DNA of 64,000 nt from Synechococcus sp. ATX 2A4. GTDB lineage: Bacteria > Cyanobacteriota > Cyanobacteriia > PCC-6307 > Cyanobiaceae. Positions 37,255 through 48,294 of the stretch are shown here, one piece after another; position 1 is the first letter of the stretch, and the number at the start of each line of letters is the position of its first letter. The position numbers and the translations under genes are program-made. The notes beneath the pieces were generated by a model. It was given only the letters and a program-made list of their open reading frames with translations. It ran no database searches and was not told where the DNA came from. The DNA lies in contig NZ_JAGQCV010000009.1 in assembly GCF_024346375.1 (NCBI RefSeq), forward strand, positions 62,001 through 126,000. Direction: 5' to 3'.

Positions 37255-38031
37255 TCAGGCCTTGGTGGAGGAGGGGGCGGTGAACAAGGGGGCGCGCAGC
37301 TGCGCCAACAGGCTGGAGAAGCTGCGGTTGCCCTGACCAGCACGCTCATCATCGGGGCTGACGATCCCCGCCGAAATGATCGTGCGGAAGGCATCCTCCA
37401 CGGAGAGGTCGAGATCGCGGACGGATTGCTCGGGCACCACGGCATACCAACCGGTGGTGGGGTTGGGCGCCGTGGGGATGAACACGCTCAGCATCGGCTG
37501 ATCGGACGTGCTCTGCATGGCAGCCCCCAACACGCCCGTGACGAAGCCGACCGCAAATAGGCCCTTGCTGGGGTACTCGACCAGCACCACACGGCGAAAG
37601 CGGGTGGAGTTGCTGCGGAAGACCGTTTCAAGCAGTTGCTTGAGCGTTTTGTAGACCGAACCCGCCAGGGGTATGCGCTGGAGGGTGCCTTCGCCGAAAT
37701 CCAGCAACCAACGCCCCACAATGTTGCGCGCCATCAGGCCGATCAGCAGGATGCCGAGCAGCGGCACCAACAGACCCACGCCAAGGTTGATCAGCTCCTG
37801 CAGGAGCGGGCTGAGCGTATTGAAGGGATTGAATTGCTTCGGAATCGTGGTGAGAAACGCGAGCACGAAGCGGCTCACCGTGGTGGCCAGCCAGATCGTG
37901 GTGGCGAGCGGAATCACCACCAGCAGACCAGCGATCAGGTCGTTCTTGAGATCCTGGCGAAGCCGGTTCCCCAGGGGTTCATCAGGGCGGGGATTCGATT
38001 GCACCAAGAGCGGGCCGGAACGACCGGACAT
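37255..38031 (-). CDS. DUF502-family membrane protein
   Basis: 258 residues with two predicted membrane segments: LIAGLLVVIPLATTIWLAT and LGVGLLVPLLGILLIGLMA. A soluble domain follows with the DUF502 motifs RIPLAGSVYKTLKQLLETV, VVLVEYPSKGLFAVGFVTG and SVFIPTAPNPTTGW. The function of DUF502 proteins in bacteria is unknown; plant homologues (LCV/COV1) are linked to membrane trafficking. An alternative ATG at 38049 adds six residues. First gene of a probable DUF502-nusB-ftsY unit. Confidence 0.92.
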   Translation of the reverse strand: MSGRSGPLLVQSNPRPDEPLGNRLRQDLKNDLIAGLLVVIPLATTIWLATTVSRFVLAFLTTIPKQFNPFNTLSPLLQELINLGVGLLVPLLGILLIGLMARNIVGRWLLDFGEGTLQRIPLAGSVYKTLKQLLETVFRSNSTRFRRVVLVEYPSKGLFAVGFVTGVLGAAMQSTSDQPMLSVFIPTAPNPTTGWYAVVPEQSVRDLDLSVEDAFRTIISAGIVSPDDERAGQGNRSFSSLLAQLRAPLFTAPSSTKA

Positions 38032-38111
38032 CAAAAAATCGGACTTCAACCTAGCCAGGCACCGGAGACGCCGTTAAGCGGCGGCCCATCTCGCCACAGA
38101 ACGTCTGGGGC

Positions 38112-38762
38112 TCAGAGCACGGCGGCGAGCGCCACCAGCGCGAACGCCACCACCAGCACCACAGCGGAGGCCGTGCCGTTGAAACGGCGCTGGTTGAGGG
38201 CCAGCACGCTGGAGCGTTCCTCCTGCTTGAGCTGGTCCTGCATCTGCTGCAACTGGCGGTCGATGAAGCCGCGCGCGGCTTGCTCCTTCTGCTCAGGGGT
38301 GGCCTGGGGCGGCACCTGGCCCGCCTGCTCCGCCTGGCGCACCAGTTGCTCAATCACCTGGGGGTTGCTGCTCTGCTGCTTGGCCATTTCCAGCTGGCCC
38401 CGCTTGGTGGCCAGGCTCTGCTCGGTCTGGGCGGTGATCGAGCCATCGGCGCTCACCGTGACCGGCACCGCCAGGGCCAGGCCGATCGCCAGCAGCGCTG
38501 CCAGCACGGCGACCAGCCAACGCAAGGGGGTGCGGCCCTCATGGGGCACATCCAGGCGGCAGCCCAGCAGGATCAGCAGCAGACCCATCAGCGCCATTGG
38601 CGCCTGGCTGATCAAGCGTTCCACCAGCAGTTGCTGGAAGGTGGGTTCCTCCCAGGTGCCGATCAGGATCACGGAGGTGAGCTGCAGGGCAAGCAGCACC
38701 ACCAGAGTGAGACCGAGCCAGCGCAACAGCACGCCGAAACGTCCGGAAGAGGCGGAGATCAC
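38112..38762 (-). CDS. HpsJ-like membrane protein
   Basis: 216 residues. Four predicted membrane spans: LLRWLGLTLVVLLALQLTSV, PMALMGLLLILLGCRL, WLVAVLAALLAIGLALAVPV and the C-terminal ASAVVLVVAFALVALAAVL. A Gln/Glu-rich coiled-coil segment (about 115-190) sits between the third and fourth. I place it in the HpsJ-like family by this layout and by synteny. The Nostoc HpsJ protein is tied to exopolysaccharide and hormogonium motility, but function in picocyanobacteria is untested. Start GTG 38762 is chosen because it precedes the first span. It diverges from queG across 31 bp. Confidence 0.75.
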   Translation of the reverse strand: MISASSGRFGVLLRWLGLTLVVLLALQLTSVILIGTWEEPTFQQLLVERLISQAPMALMGLLLILLGCRLDVPHEGRTPLRWLVAVLAALLAIGLALAVPVTVSADGSITAQTEQSLATKRGQLEMAKQQSSNPQVIEQLVRQAEQAGQVPPQATPEQKEQAARGFIDRQLQQMQDQLKQEERSSVLALNQRRFNGTASAVVLVVAFALVALAAVL

Positions 38763-38793
38763 AGCAGAATGACGGCGATGCGCAACTGTACGG

Positions 38794-39822
38794 GTGGGAT
38801 CGAAACCCGACCAGGAAGGCCTGACTCCGGCGGCTCTGGCAGTGGCGCTCAAACAGCAGGCGCAGGTGCTGGGATTTGCACCCGTGGGTCTGGCCGCCGC
38901 GGAGCACGGTCAGCGGATGCAGCTGCGCACGGCGGCTCTGCAGCGCTGGCTGGCCGCAGGCCACCACGCCTCGATGGACTGGATGGCCGATCCGCGCAGG
39001 GCAGAGGTCCAGCAGCTGCTGCCAGGGGTACGCAGCCTGCTGGCGGTGGGGCTCAACTACAACGTGGCCGCGACCCGCAGCCCCGGCCGACCCGCCATCG
39101 CTCGCTACGGCTGGGGCCGCGACTACCACCGGGTGATCGATGGCCGCCTGCGCCAGCTGGGCCGCTGGCTTGAGCAACGGGCGCCTGGGGTGCGCTGGCG
39201 CGCCTGTGTCGACAGCGCCCCCCTGCTTGACAAGGCCTGGGCCGAGCAGGCCGGCCTGGGGTGGATCGGCAAGCACGGCAACCTGATCCACCCCCGCAGG
39301 GGCTCCTGGTTCCTGATCGGCCACCTGCTCACCACCCTGGAGCTGCCCGCCGATGCCCCGGCAGAACCGCTGTGCGGGCGCTGCAGCCGCTGCATCGAGG
39401 CGTGCCCCACCGGCGCCATCACCGAACCGTTCGTGGTGGATGCGCGGCGCTGCATCGCTTTCCACACGATCGAAAATCGCGAACCACAGCTGCCGCCGGC
39501 GATCGGCGCCGCCATGGCGCCCTGGGTGGCCGGCTGCGACATCTGCCAGGACGTCTGCCCCTGGAACGATCAGGAGCTGCCCGTGTCGAGCGATCCCGAC
39601 CTGCAGCCGCGTGCCTGGATGCTCGACCTGCAGCCGGAGGAGGCCCTGCAGTGGAGCGACGACGACTGGGACGAGCGGCTGCGGGCCTCGGCCCTGCGGC
39701 GCATCAAGCCCTGGATGTGGCGCCGCAACCTGCGGGCGGTGCTGGAGCAGGGCACGGCTGGCGGTGGATCGGGGGGCAGGGAGAGGGAATCCGACTGCGA
39801 AAGCCGAGAAGTGCCCATCTAA
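38794..39822 (+). CDS. queG: Epoxyqueuosine reductase QueG
   Basis: Cobalamin and Fe-S enzyme that reduces epoxyqueuosine to queuosine in tRNA. 342 residues. The N-terminal cobalamin-binding region has VGLNYNVAATRS and DSAPLLDKAWAEQAGLGWIG. Two [4Fe-4S] clusters are coordinated by CGRCSRCIEACPTGAI and CDICQDVCPWN. Need for cobalamin fits the cobalamin gene cbiD in this window. The start is GTG 38794, the first in-frame start. 27 bp separate it from the TPR gene. Confidence 0.95.
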   Translation: MGSKPDQEGLTPAALAVALKQQAQVLGFAPVGLAAAEHGQRMQLRTAALQRWLAAGHHASMDWMADPRRAEVQQLLPGVRSLLAVGLNYNVAATRSPGRPAIARYGWGRDYHRVIDGRLRQLGRWLEQRAPGVRWRACVDSAPLLDKAWAEQAGLGWIGKHGNLIHPRRGSWFLIGHLLTTLELPADAPAEPLCGRCSRCIEACPTGAITEPFVVDARRCIAFHTIENREPQLPPAIGAAMAPWVAGCDICQDVCPWNDQELPVSSDPDLQPRAWMLDLQPEEALQWSDDDWDERLRASALRRIKPWMWRRNLRAVLEQGTAGGGSGGRERESDCESREVPI

Positions 39823-39849
39823 AGTGAGTTTTGGAATGGAACGCCCGAC

Positions 39850-40752
39850 ATGGCCCCGCGCTGGTTGGCGAGTCTCACGGCAGCACCGTTCACGTTTTCA
39901 GTTGCTTTAGGGGCGGTGCCACCGGCCTTCGCGCTGGTTCCTTACGCCTACGTGCCACAGAGCACGGAGCTGGAAGCGGCGGGTCTGGGCATCGCCCAGG
40001 CGGCCAGCCGCCTGCTGCGCCTGGGCCAGGCGGAAGATGCGGCCCGGCTGGCGGCCCTCACCGTGCAGCTGCTGCCTGCCGACCCCCGCGGTTGGGTGCT
40101 GCTGGCGGAAGCTCAGCTGCGCAGCAATCAGAGCAAAAAAGCGTCAGCGTCGCTGGCGCGGGCCAAGCAGCTCGATCCACGCAATGCTGGGATCTGGTTT
40201 GCTGAAGGATCCCTCGCCCTGCGTGATGGTCAACCGCAGCAGGCGGTGGGGCTGCTGGAGCAGGGCCTGCGGCTGGATGGCCGCAATGCCGGCGCCCATT
40301 TCGATCTCGGCAACGCCCAGCTGCTGCTCGATAACCCCCAGGGAGCCCTGCAGGCCTTCGAGCGCGCCTCCGGGCTGCGCAAGGGCTTCTGGGAGGCGAT
40401 CAACAACCAGGGGTTGGTGCTCTACGAACTGGGCCGACGCGGCGAGGCGATCGATCGCTGGCGCCAGGCCCTGCAGATCAATGCCAAGGCGGCGGAGCCG
40501 ATGTTGGCGCTGGCCGTCGCTCTGGCCGCCACCCCGCCCGGCCAGAGCGAGGCGCGTCAACTTGCCAGCGAGGCCCTGGCGATTGAACCCAACTACGTGC
40601 TGGATGCCTATCAGAAAGAACAGCTCTGGGGCCCCCGCCTGCGGGCCAGTGCCAAGACCCTGCTCAGCCATCCCGACCTGAAGGCGGCCGTGGACAGGGC
40701 CAATGCCAACGCCTCCGGCAGCATGGAGACGGAAGAGGAACCCTCCACCTGA
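39850..40752 (+). CDS. TPR-repeat exported protein
   Basis: 300 residues. The N-terminus (ASLTAAPFTFSVALGAVPPA, ending FALVPYA) is a probable signal peptide. It is followed by about five tetratricopeptide repeats from residue 45, such as PRGWVLLAEAQLRSNQSKKA, AGIWFAEGSLALRDGQPQQA, AGAHFDLGNAQLLLDNPQGA and WEAINNQGLVLYELGRRGEA. It is likely a scaffold for protein complexes on the periplasmic or thylakoid side. The partner is unknown. It is syntenic with the TPR protein beside gyrA in Prochlorococcus. Confidence 0.88.
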   Translation: MAPRWLASLTAAPFTFSVALGAVPPAFALVPYAYVPQSTELEAAGLGIAQAASRLLRLGQAEDAARLAALTVQLLPADPRGWVLLAEAQLRSNQSKKASASLARAKQLDPRNAGIWFAEGSLALRDGQPQQAVGLLEQGLRLDGRNAGAHFDLGNAQLLLDNPQGALQAFERASGLRKGFWEAINNQGLVLYELGRRGEAIDRWRQALQINAKAAEPMLALAVALAATPPGQSEARQLASEALAIEPNYVLDAYQKEQLWGPRLRASAKTLLSHPDLKAAVDRANANASGSMETEEEPST

Positions 40753-40828
40753 GCGGCCACCGACCGCTGAGCCCCGCCAGGCAGGATCTGTAGGCTGAGC
40801 CCCTTCCGCCCCCAGACCCCCGAACCGG

Positions 40829-43288
40829 ATGGCAGAGGAGCGCGTCCAACCGATCTCCCTGCATCAGGAGATGCAGCGCTCGTACCTCGAATACGCCATG
40901 AGCGTGATCGTGGGCCGGGCCCTGCCGGATGTGCGCGATGGCCTCAAGCCCGTGCAGCGCCGCATCCTGTTCGCCATGCACGAGCTGGGCCTCACCCCGG
41001 ATCGGCCCTATCGCAAATGCGCCCGGGTGGTCGGCGATGTGCTCGGCAAGTACCACCCCCACGGCGACCAGGCCGTCTACGACGCGCTCGTGCGCCTCGT
41101 GCAAACGTTCGCCAGCCGCCATCCGCTGCTCGACGGCCACGGCAACTTCGGCTCAGTCGACGACGACCCCCCGGCGGCGATGCGATACACAGAAACGCGC
41201 CTCGCGCCGATCGCCAACCAGGGGTTGCTCGATGAAATCGGCAACGACACGGTTGATTTCGCCCCCAACTTCGATTCCTCCCAGCAGGAGCCGACCGTGC
41301 TGCCGGCCCAACTGCCCTTCCTGCTGCTGAATGGCTGCTCGGGCATCGCCGTGGGCATGGCCACCAGCATTCCACCCCACAACCTGGGCGAAGTGGTGGA
41401 CGCCCTGATCGCCCTGATCCGCAAGCCCGACCTCAGCGATGAGAAACTGCTTGAACTGGTGCCTGGCCCCGACTTTCCGACCGGCGGCGAAGTGCTCACC
41501 GGCAGCGGCGTGCGCGACACCTACCTGAATGGCCGCGGCAGCATCCCGATGCGTGGTGTGGCCCACATCGAGGAGGTGCAGCCTGGCAAAGGACGCCACC
41601 GCCGTGGCGCCGTGGTGATCACCGAACTTCCCTATCAGCTGAGCAAGGCGGGCTGGATCGAGAAGCTGGCCGAGCAGGTCAACGGCGGCAAAATCGGTGG
41701 CATCGCCGACATCCGCGACGAGAGCGACCGCGATGGCATGCGGGTGGTGGTGGAGGTGCGCCGCGATGGCGATCCCACCAAAGTGCTGGCCGAACTGCAA
41801 CGCCGCACGGCCCTGCAGAGCAATTTCGGGGCCATCATGCTGGCGCTCGTCCACGGCCAGCCGCTGCAGCTGAGCCTGCGGCAGATCTTGAACCACTTCC
41901 TGGAATACCGGGAACACACCCTGATCCGGCGCACCAACCATGCCCTGCGCCGCACCGAAGATCGGCTGGAGGTGGTGGAGGGATTGATCCGGGCGCTTGA
42001 TGCCCTGCAGGAGGTGATCGCCAGGATCCAGGCGGCCAAAGATGCGGCCACGGCCAAGGCCAGCCTGCAGGTCCACTTCGATCTCAGTGAGCGGCAGGCC
42101 GAGGCGGTGCTGGCCATGCCGCTGCGGCGCCTCACCAGCCTGGAGCAGGACGGCCTGCGGCAGGAGGCCGCCGAACTGGCGCAGGAGCGGGAACGGCTGC
42201 GGCACCTGCTCGACGACCGCCAGGCCCTGCTCGACGCCATGGTGACGGAGCTCAAAAGCCTGAAGAAGCGCTATGCCACGCCGCGGCGCACGCGCCTGGT
42301 GGCCGGCGGCGATGCCCTGGTGGCCCAGCGCGCAGCCGCCACCCGGCCCACCACCGAACTGCAGCGTCAGCAGGCGCTCGACGCCCTGCCCGGCGATGGC
42401 CGCCTGCTGATCCAGGCCGATGGCCAGGTGCGGATCGCGGGGCCCCAGCTGCTCGGCCGCCTGCACCTGGAGGAGGCCGCCCCGGTGGGTGAGCACCCGG
42501 CCCCGGCGCGGCTGATCCTGGCGGTGAGCGAGAAACCGGCCGTGCTGGCCTTCAGCGCCGGTGGCCGTGTGGCCCTGCTGCGCTGGGAGTACGCCGGACA
42601 ACAGCAGGGCGGGCTGGAGAAGTTTCTGCCCGAGAGCCTGCTGGACGATCCGATCGTTCAGGTGCTGCCGTTGCCGGCGCAACCCGAGGGCAGTCTGGGT
42701 CTGCTGAGCAGCGATGGCCGCTTCAAGCGGCTGCCGATCGACGCCTTCCTTGAGCTCTCCGGCCGCGCCGCCACCGTGCTGAAGCTGAAGGATGGCGTGG
42801 TGCTGCGCCGCGTGGTGCCCTGCGCCAACGACCAGGATCTGGTGGTGGGCAGCAGTTCCGGGCGCCTGCTACGCCTGCAGGTGACTGACGCCGACGTGCC
42901 GCTGATGGGGCGGACGGCCCAGGGGCCGCAGCTGCTGCGGCTGCTGCCCGGCGAGACGATCGCCGGAGCCTGCGCTCCCCGCTCGGATCAGGACGTGGTG
43001 CTGGCCAGCCGCCTGGGGCGGATCAAGCGCCTGCGGCTGGAGAGCCTGCGGCGCTGCCAGCGGGGCGAGCTGGGCCAGATCGGCCTGCGCTTCCTCGACC
43101 GCAGCGACGCCCTGGTGGACCTGCAGGTCTGCGGGCCCGCCACCTTGGGGGTGGTGCTGAGCCCGACCCGCAGCTTCCGCCTCAACCCAGCAACCCTTGC
43201 GCCTCAGAACCCCGACGAACCCGGCGAACTGCCGCAGCCGCTGGCGTCTACTGACAGAGTGCAGGCCTTGGTGCCACTGATCAGCTGA
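40829..43288 (+). CDS. DNA gyrase/topoisomerase IV subunit A
   Basis: 819 residues. The breakage-reunion domain shows [32 protein letters not shown] and [20 protein letters not shown], plus the catalytic Tyr about 120 in [12 protein letters not shown]-terminal beta-pinwheel follows (from about residue 520), for example [19 protein letters not shown] and [20 protein letters not shown] find no GyrA-box heptapeptide (Q-R/K-R-G-G-R/K-G), needed for DNA wrapping by gyrase, so this may be the second, ParC-like A subunit known in picocyanobacteria. No B subunit gene is next to it. Confidence 0.93.
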   Translation: MAEERVQPISLHQEMQRSYLEYAMSVIVGRALPDVRDGLKPVQRRILFAMHELGLTPDRPYRKCARVVGDVLGKYHPHGDQAVYDALVRLVQTFASRHPLLDGHGNFGSVDDDPPAAMRYTETRLAPIANQGLLDEIGNDTVDFAPNFDSSQQEPTVLPAQLPFLLLNGCSGIAVGMATSIPPHNLGEVVDALIALIRKPDLSDEKLLELVPGPDFPTGGEVLTGSGVRDTYLNGRGSIPMRGVAHIEEVQPGKGRHRRGAVVITELPYQLSKAGWIEKLAEQVNGGKIGGIADIRDESDRDGMRVVVEVRRDGDPTKVLAELQRRTALQSNFGAIMLALVHGQPLQLSLRQILNHFLEYREHTLIRRTNHALRRTEDRLEVVEGLIRALDALQEVIARIQAAKDAATAKASLQVHFDLSERQAEAVLAMPLRRLTSLEQDGLRQEAAELAQERERLRHLLDDRQALLDAMVTELKSLKKRYATPRRTRLVAGGDALVAQRAAATRPTTELQRQQALDALPGDGRLLIQADGQVRIAGPQLLGRLHLEEAAPVGEHPAPARLILAVSEKPAVLAFSAGGRVALLRWEYAGQQQGGLEKFLPESLLDDPIVQVLPLPAQPEGSLGLLSSDGRFKRLPIDAFLELSGRAATVLKLKDGVVLRRVVPCANDQDLVVGSSSGRLLRLQVTDADVPLMGRTAQGPQLLRLLPGETIAGACAPRSDQDVVLASRLGRIKRLRLESLRRCQRGELGQIGLRFLDRSDALVDLQVCGPATLGVVLSPTRSFRLNPATLAPQNPDEPGELPQPLASTDRVQALVPLIS

Positions 43289-43330
43289 TCAGCGTTTACT
43301 GATCACCGCCTGCTGATCATGGAGTGATCA
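43278..43330. repeat. Cluster of five TGATCA sites between convergent genes
   Basis: TGATCA occurs at 43278, 43286, 43300, 43314 and 43325. The first two form a 16-bp perfect palindrome (CTGATCAGCTGATCAG, 43277-43292) that includes the gyrA/parC stop codon. The cluster bridges the 45-bp gap to the convergent purF stop. It may form a cruciform or stem-loop ending both transcripts. Confidence 0.9.
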
Positions 43331-43333
43331 GAT

Positions 43334-44806
<1,473 letters not shown>

Positions 44807-44942
44807 TTCCTCCGCAGCAGCCGAGCTGTCGCTAGCTGGCGATCTGACGCCGGGGGGGCCAGAAGGTGGCAGGGAGGAGTGTTGCCTGGGGTGCGCGCGA
44901 ACCACAGGCCTGACCACTGACCGACTGCGTTGACAGTCTGCC

Positions 44943-47312
44943 TCAGGCCCCGCCGGCCAACCGGCGGGGAATCGCCTGTTCGTAAGCCAGCCCCAACACA
45001 TCAAGCGGCTGCACCAGCAACGTCGTGCCACCGCGCCCGATGCTCAGCACCGCCTCGGCCTCCACCTGCCCCAACCGCTGGCAGGCTGGCGGCGAGCCGG
45101 CGGCACCGCTCGGCGGCACCTGCTCCAGCAACGCCTGCCAGGCCTGGGCCTGGGCCGCCGGCACGCTCACCAGCACGCGGGCACCGCCCTCGGCGAACAG
45201 CAGCCGGTCGGCCCGGGCCGTGCCCGCAGGCAACTCCAGCTGGGCACCCAGACCCGAAGCGAGGCAACATTCGGCTGCCGCCACCGCCAGGCCCCCATCG
45301 CTGAGATCGTGGGCGGCGGTCACCACCCCCTGGGCGATCGCCTGGCGCAGCAGAGCCTGCACCGCCACTTCCAGCGCCAGGTCGGTGCGCGGCGGCCGAC
45401 CGGTGCTGAGCCCGTGGATCCACTCCAGGTAGCCGCTGGCCGCCAGCCCCAGCCGCTCGTCGGCGTCATCGTCGCCCGCCAGCGGCACACCCAGCAGCCA
45501 GATGGCCTCACCGGCCGCGCGCCAGGCCTGCCCGGTGACGCGGGCAAGATCGGGCACCAGGCCCACCATCCCCACCACGGGGGTGGGATGGATCGGCTGC
45601 AGGCGCCCGTCGGGCAGGCGGGTCTCGTTGTAGAGGGAGACGTTGCCGCCGGTGACCGGTGTGCCGAGCGCGGCGCAGGCCTCCGACAGGCCGCGGCACG
45701 CCATCGCCAGCTGCCAGTAGCCGGTGGGGTGGTCGGGGGAAGGGAAATTGAGGTTGTCGGTGACTGCCAGCGGCTCGGCCCCCACGCAGCTGAGGTTGCG
45801 GGCCGCTTCAGCCACCGCCGCCATCGCACCCCGTTGCGGATCGAGGGCCACCCAGCGGTTTGGGCAATCCACCACCGCCGCCACGCCGCGCTGGGCCGGC
45901 AGCAACGAGCCAGGCCCCTGCTGGGGCCGCAGCCGCACCACAGCCGCGTCGGCACCGCCGGGGGGCATCACGGTGTTGCCCTGCACCTGGTGGTCGTACT
46001 GGCGGTACACCCAGCGCTTGCTGGCGATCGTGGGCGTGTCGAGCAGGGCCAGCAGCACCTGGCTCCAGCTGAGCGGTGACTGGCCCGCCGGGGTGATGCC
46101 GGTGGTGTCGGCGGGCGGCAACTCGGCTTCGCTCCACTGCCAGTGGGCCTGGATCTCAGCCGGCGGGGCAGCGAGCAGCTCGTGGTGGTTGATCGGGGTG
46201 TCGTCGGCCAGGGCATTGGCCGGCACCTCGGCGGCCACCTCGCCGTGCTGCAGCACCCGGACCACGTTCTCGGCCACCACCCGGCCCACCACCGCAGCCT
46301 GCAGGCCCCAGCGGCGGAAGCGCTCCATCAGCGGCTGCTCGCGGCCCTGGCGCACCACGAACAACATGCGCTCCTGCGATTCCGACAGCAGGAACTCGTA
46401 GGCGGTCATGCCGTCTTCGCGGGCCGGCACAAGGTCGAGGTCGAGCTCCACACCCACGCCACCCTTGGCAGCCATCTCCGAACAGCTGCAGGTGAGGCCG
46501 GCGGCGCCCATGTCCTGGGCGGCCACCACATCACCGCTCTTGAAGGCTTCCAGGCAGGCCTCGATCAGCCCCTTCTCCAGGAAGGGATCGCCCACCTGCA
46601 CGGCCGGGCGGTCGTCGAGGGAGGCTTCCGTGAGCTCGGCCGAGGCAAAGCTGGCCCCGCCCATGCCATCACGGCCGGTGGTGCTGCCCACATAGACCAC
46701 CGGATTGCCCACGCCCGCCGCGCCCGAACGCACGATCTCTTCGGTTTCCATCAACCCCAGGGCCATGGCATTGACCAGCGGGTTGCCGCTGTAGCTGGGA
46801 TCGAAGGCCACCTCCCCCCCCACCGTCGGCACGCCGACGCAGTTGCCGTAGTGGGCGATGCCGGCCACCACGCCCTCCATCAGCCCCACATTGCGGGGAT
46901 CCTCCAACGGCCCGAAGCGCAGGGCATTGAGCAGCGCGATCGGGCGCGCGCCCATCGTGAAGATGTCACGCAGGATGCCGCCCACACCGGTGGCTGCGCC
47001 CTGGAAGGGCTCCACGGCCGACGGGTGGTTGTGGCTCTCGATCTTGAAGGCCAGATGCTGGCCCTCGCCCAGATCGACCACGCCGGCGTTCTCGCCGGGC
47101 CCCACCAGGATGCGCGGCCCGGAGGTGGGGAACTGACCCAGCAGGGGGCGGGAGTTGCGGTAACAGCAGTGCTCCGACCACATCACCCCGAACATGCCCA
47201 GCTCGGCGCGGTTCGGTGCCCGGCCCAGGCGCCGCACGATCTCGTCGTAGTCGGCCCGGCTGAGGCCCTCCTTGCGCAGAGCTTCGGCAAGCGGATAGGA
47301 GGGGGAGGACAC
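44943..47312 (-). CDS. purL: Phosphoribosylformylglycinamidine synthase subunit PurL
   Basis: ATP-dependent subunit that converts FGAR to FGAM together with PurQ and PurS, neither of which is here. 789 residues, the small PurL type. Motifs: [73 protein letters not shown] and [15 protein letters not shown]. Start GTG 47312 places a 12-residue leader before the conserved [11 protein letters not shown] segment. purF follows on the same strand, about 136 bp away; the two purine genes are probably co-regulated. Confidence 0.96.
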   Translation of the reverse strand: MSSPSYPLAEALRKEGLSRADYDEIVRRLGRAPNRAELGMFGVMWSEHCCYRNSRPLLGQFPTSGPRILVGPGENAGVVDLGEGQHLAFKIESHNHPSAVEPFQGAATGVGGILRDIFTMGARPIALLNALRFGPLEDPRNVGLMEGVVAGIAHYGNCVGVPTVGGEVAFDPSYSGNPLVNAMALGLMETEEIVRSGAAGVGNPVVYVGSTTGRDGMGGASFASAELTEASLDDRPAVQVGDPFLEKGLIEACLEAFKSGDVVAAQDMGAAGLTCSCSEMAAKGGVGVELDLDLVPAREDGMTAYEFLLSESQERMLFVVRQGREQPLMERFRRWGLQAAVVGRVVAENVVRVLQHGEVAAEVPANALADDTPINHHELLAAPPAEIQAHWQWSEAELPPADTTGITPAGQSPLSWSQVLLALLDTPTIASKRWVYRQYDHQVQGNTVMPPGGADAAVVRLRPQQGPGSLLPAQRGVAAVVDCPNRWVALDPQRGAMAAVAEAARNLSCVGAEPLAVTDNLNFPSPDHPTGYWQLAMACRGLSEACAALGTPVTGGNVSLYNETRLPDGRLQPIHPTPVVGMVGLVPDLARVTGQAWRAAGEAIWLLGVPLAGDDDADERLGLAASGYLEWIHGLSTGRPPRTDLALEVAVQALLRQAIAQGVVTAAHDLSDGGLAVAAAECCLASGLGAQLELPAGTARADRLLFAEGGARVLVSVPAAQAQAWQALLEQVPPSGAAGSPPACQRLGQVEAEAVLSIGRGGTTLLVQPLDVLGLAYEQAIPRRLAGGA

Positions 47313-47381
47313 CAGGCAGCCGCAGGCAGGAAAGCTCAGTCTGGCCGAGCGACCGCCCACGGCCGCCGGGGATCGGCGGGT

Positions 47382-48290
47382 TCAGACCCAGGGATCTGCG
47401 TCGTTGTCGTAGCGACTGCCCCGCCGGGACGGCCCCTCGCTGACGGGCTGGGGCCGACGGTAGGGGTCCGTGTCCGGTTCGAGCTCGCGATCGAGCTCCT
47501 CTTCCGGTGGGTCCCAGGCCCTGGGCCTGTCGTCGTCGCGATCCTCCAGACGATCGTCGTCGTCCCAGTCGTCCAGCGGGTCGTCGTCCGGTTGGCGCCA
47601 GGCGGGATCGGCCTCCTGCCAGGGCGGACCTTCCCGCTCCGGCTCCTGCCAGGGGGGTTCCTCCAGCCAACCCTCCAGCCGTTCCTCGAAGCGCCCGCCC
47701 GCCTCCTGGAACTGATCCTTGATCCGGGAGGTCTCCTGGCCCACCTGATCGCGCCAGCGGCGCGAACGCCGCAGAAACTCCTGCCGCACACTGGCCTTGG
47801 CCAGCGGCAGGTCGTCGAGGCCACTGAGGCCGGTGAGCACCTGGCCGGGTTGCTGGTCGACGATCCGATCGGGCGTGAGGCGCCAGCGACTGGTGCCTGG
47901 CAGGCGCGGATCGGTGCGCGACACCAGGTAATGCAGGATGCGGCCGCTGCGCAGCTCCACGGCCGCATCCGCCACCGTGCCCAGCACGGCGCCACCGGCG
48001 CCGGTGAGGGCGGCATCAAACAGCGTGGGCAGGCGTTCGAGCGTGGCCGGATCGGTGACAGCCGGTTCGCCCAGCACCAGGGCCTCCAGCTCGCCAAGGC
48101 CGCGCAGCTGGTCGAGGCGCCAAACGAGCCGGCGCGTGCCGAAGGCAGAGGGTTTGCTGGCCCAGCCGAGCAGACGGTGCACTGGTGGGTGCATCCAGCC
48201 CATCAGCCCGGGGCCGTGGTCGAGGCCCTGATCGCAGCGCACCCGAAGCCGCAGCAGATCAGAGAGCAGCAGCTGAGCGGGAAGGCTCAC
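47382..48290 (-). CDS. Conserved picocyanobacterial protein with PRC-barrel-like repeats
   Basis: 302 residues, soluble. The first 170 contain two similar segments that resemble PRC-barrel folds (LGELEALVLGEPAVTDPATL, and AVLGTVADAAVELRSGRILH, followed by LVSRTD). The last 110 are strongly acidic, with Asp/Glu/Trp/Pro-rich low complexity (DDDPLDDWDDDDRLEDRDDD). By position it corresponds to the second gene of the Prochlorococcus genome, directly after dnaN. Start GTG 48290 lies 4 bp after the dnaN stop, so it is likely co-translated with the clamp. Function unknown; the PRC assignment is tentative. Confidence 0.8.
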   Translation of the reverse strand: MSLPAQLLLSDLLRLRVRCDQGLDHGPGLMGWMHPPVHRLLGWASKPSAFGTRRLVWRLDQLRGLGELEALVLGEPAVTDPATLERLPTLFDAALTGAGGAVLGTVADAAVELRSGRILHYLVSRTDPRLPGTSRWRLTPDRIVDQQPGQVLTGLSGLDDLPLAKASVRQEFLRRSRRWRDQVGQETSRIKDQFQEAGGRFEERLEGWLEEPPWQEPEREGPPWQEADPAWRQPDDDPLDDWDDDDRLEDRDDDRPRAWDPPEEELDRELEPDTDPYRRPQPVSEGPSRRGSRYDNDADPWV

Positions 48291-48294
48291 GGCA

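Noticed and set aside
44807-45031. N-terminal extension of purF
   Set aside because: Low-complexity, non-conserved residues that run into the 3' end of purL; the propeptide before the catalytic Cys needs only a few residues.
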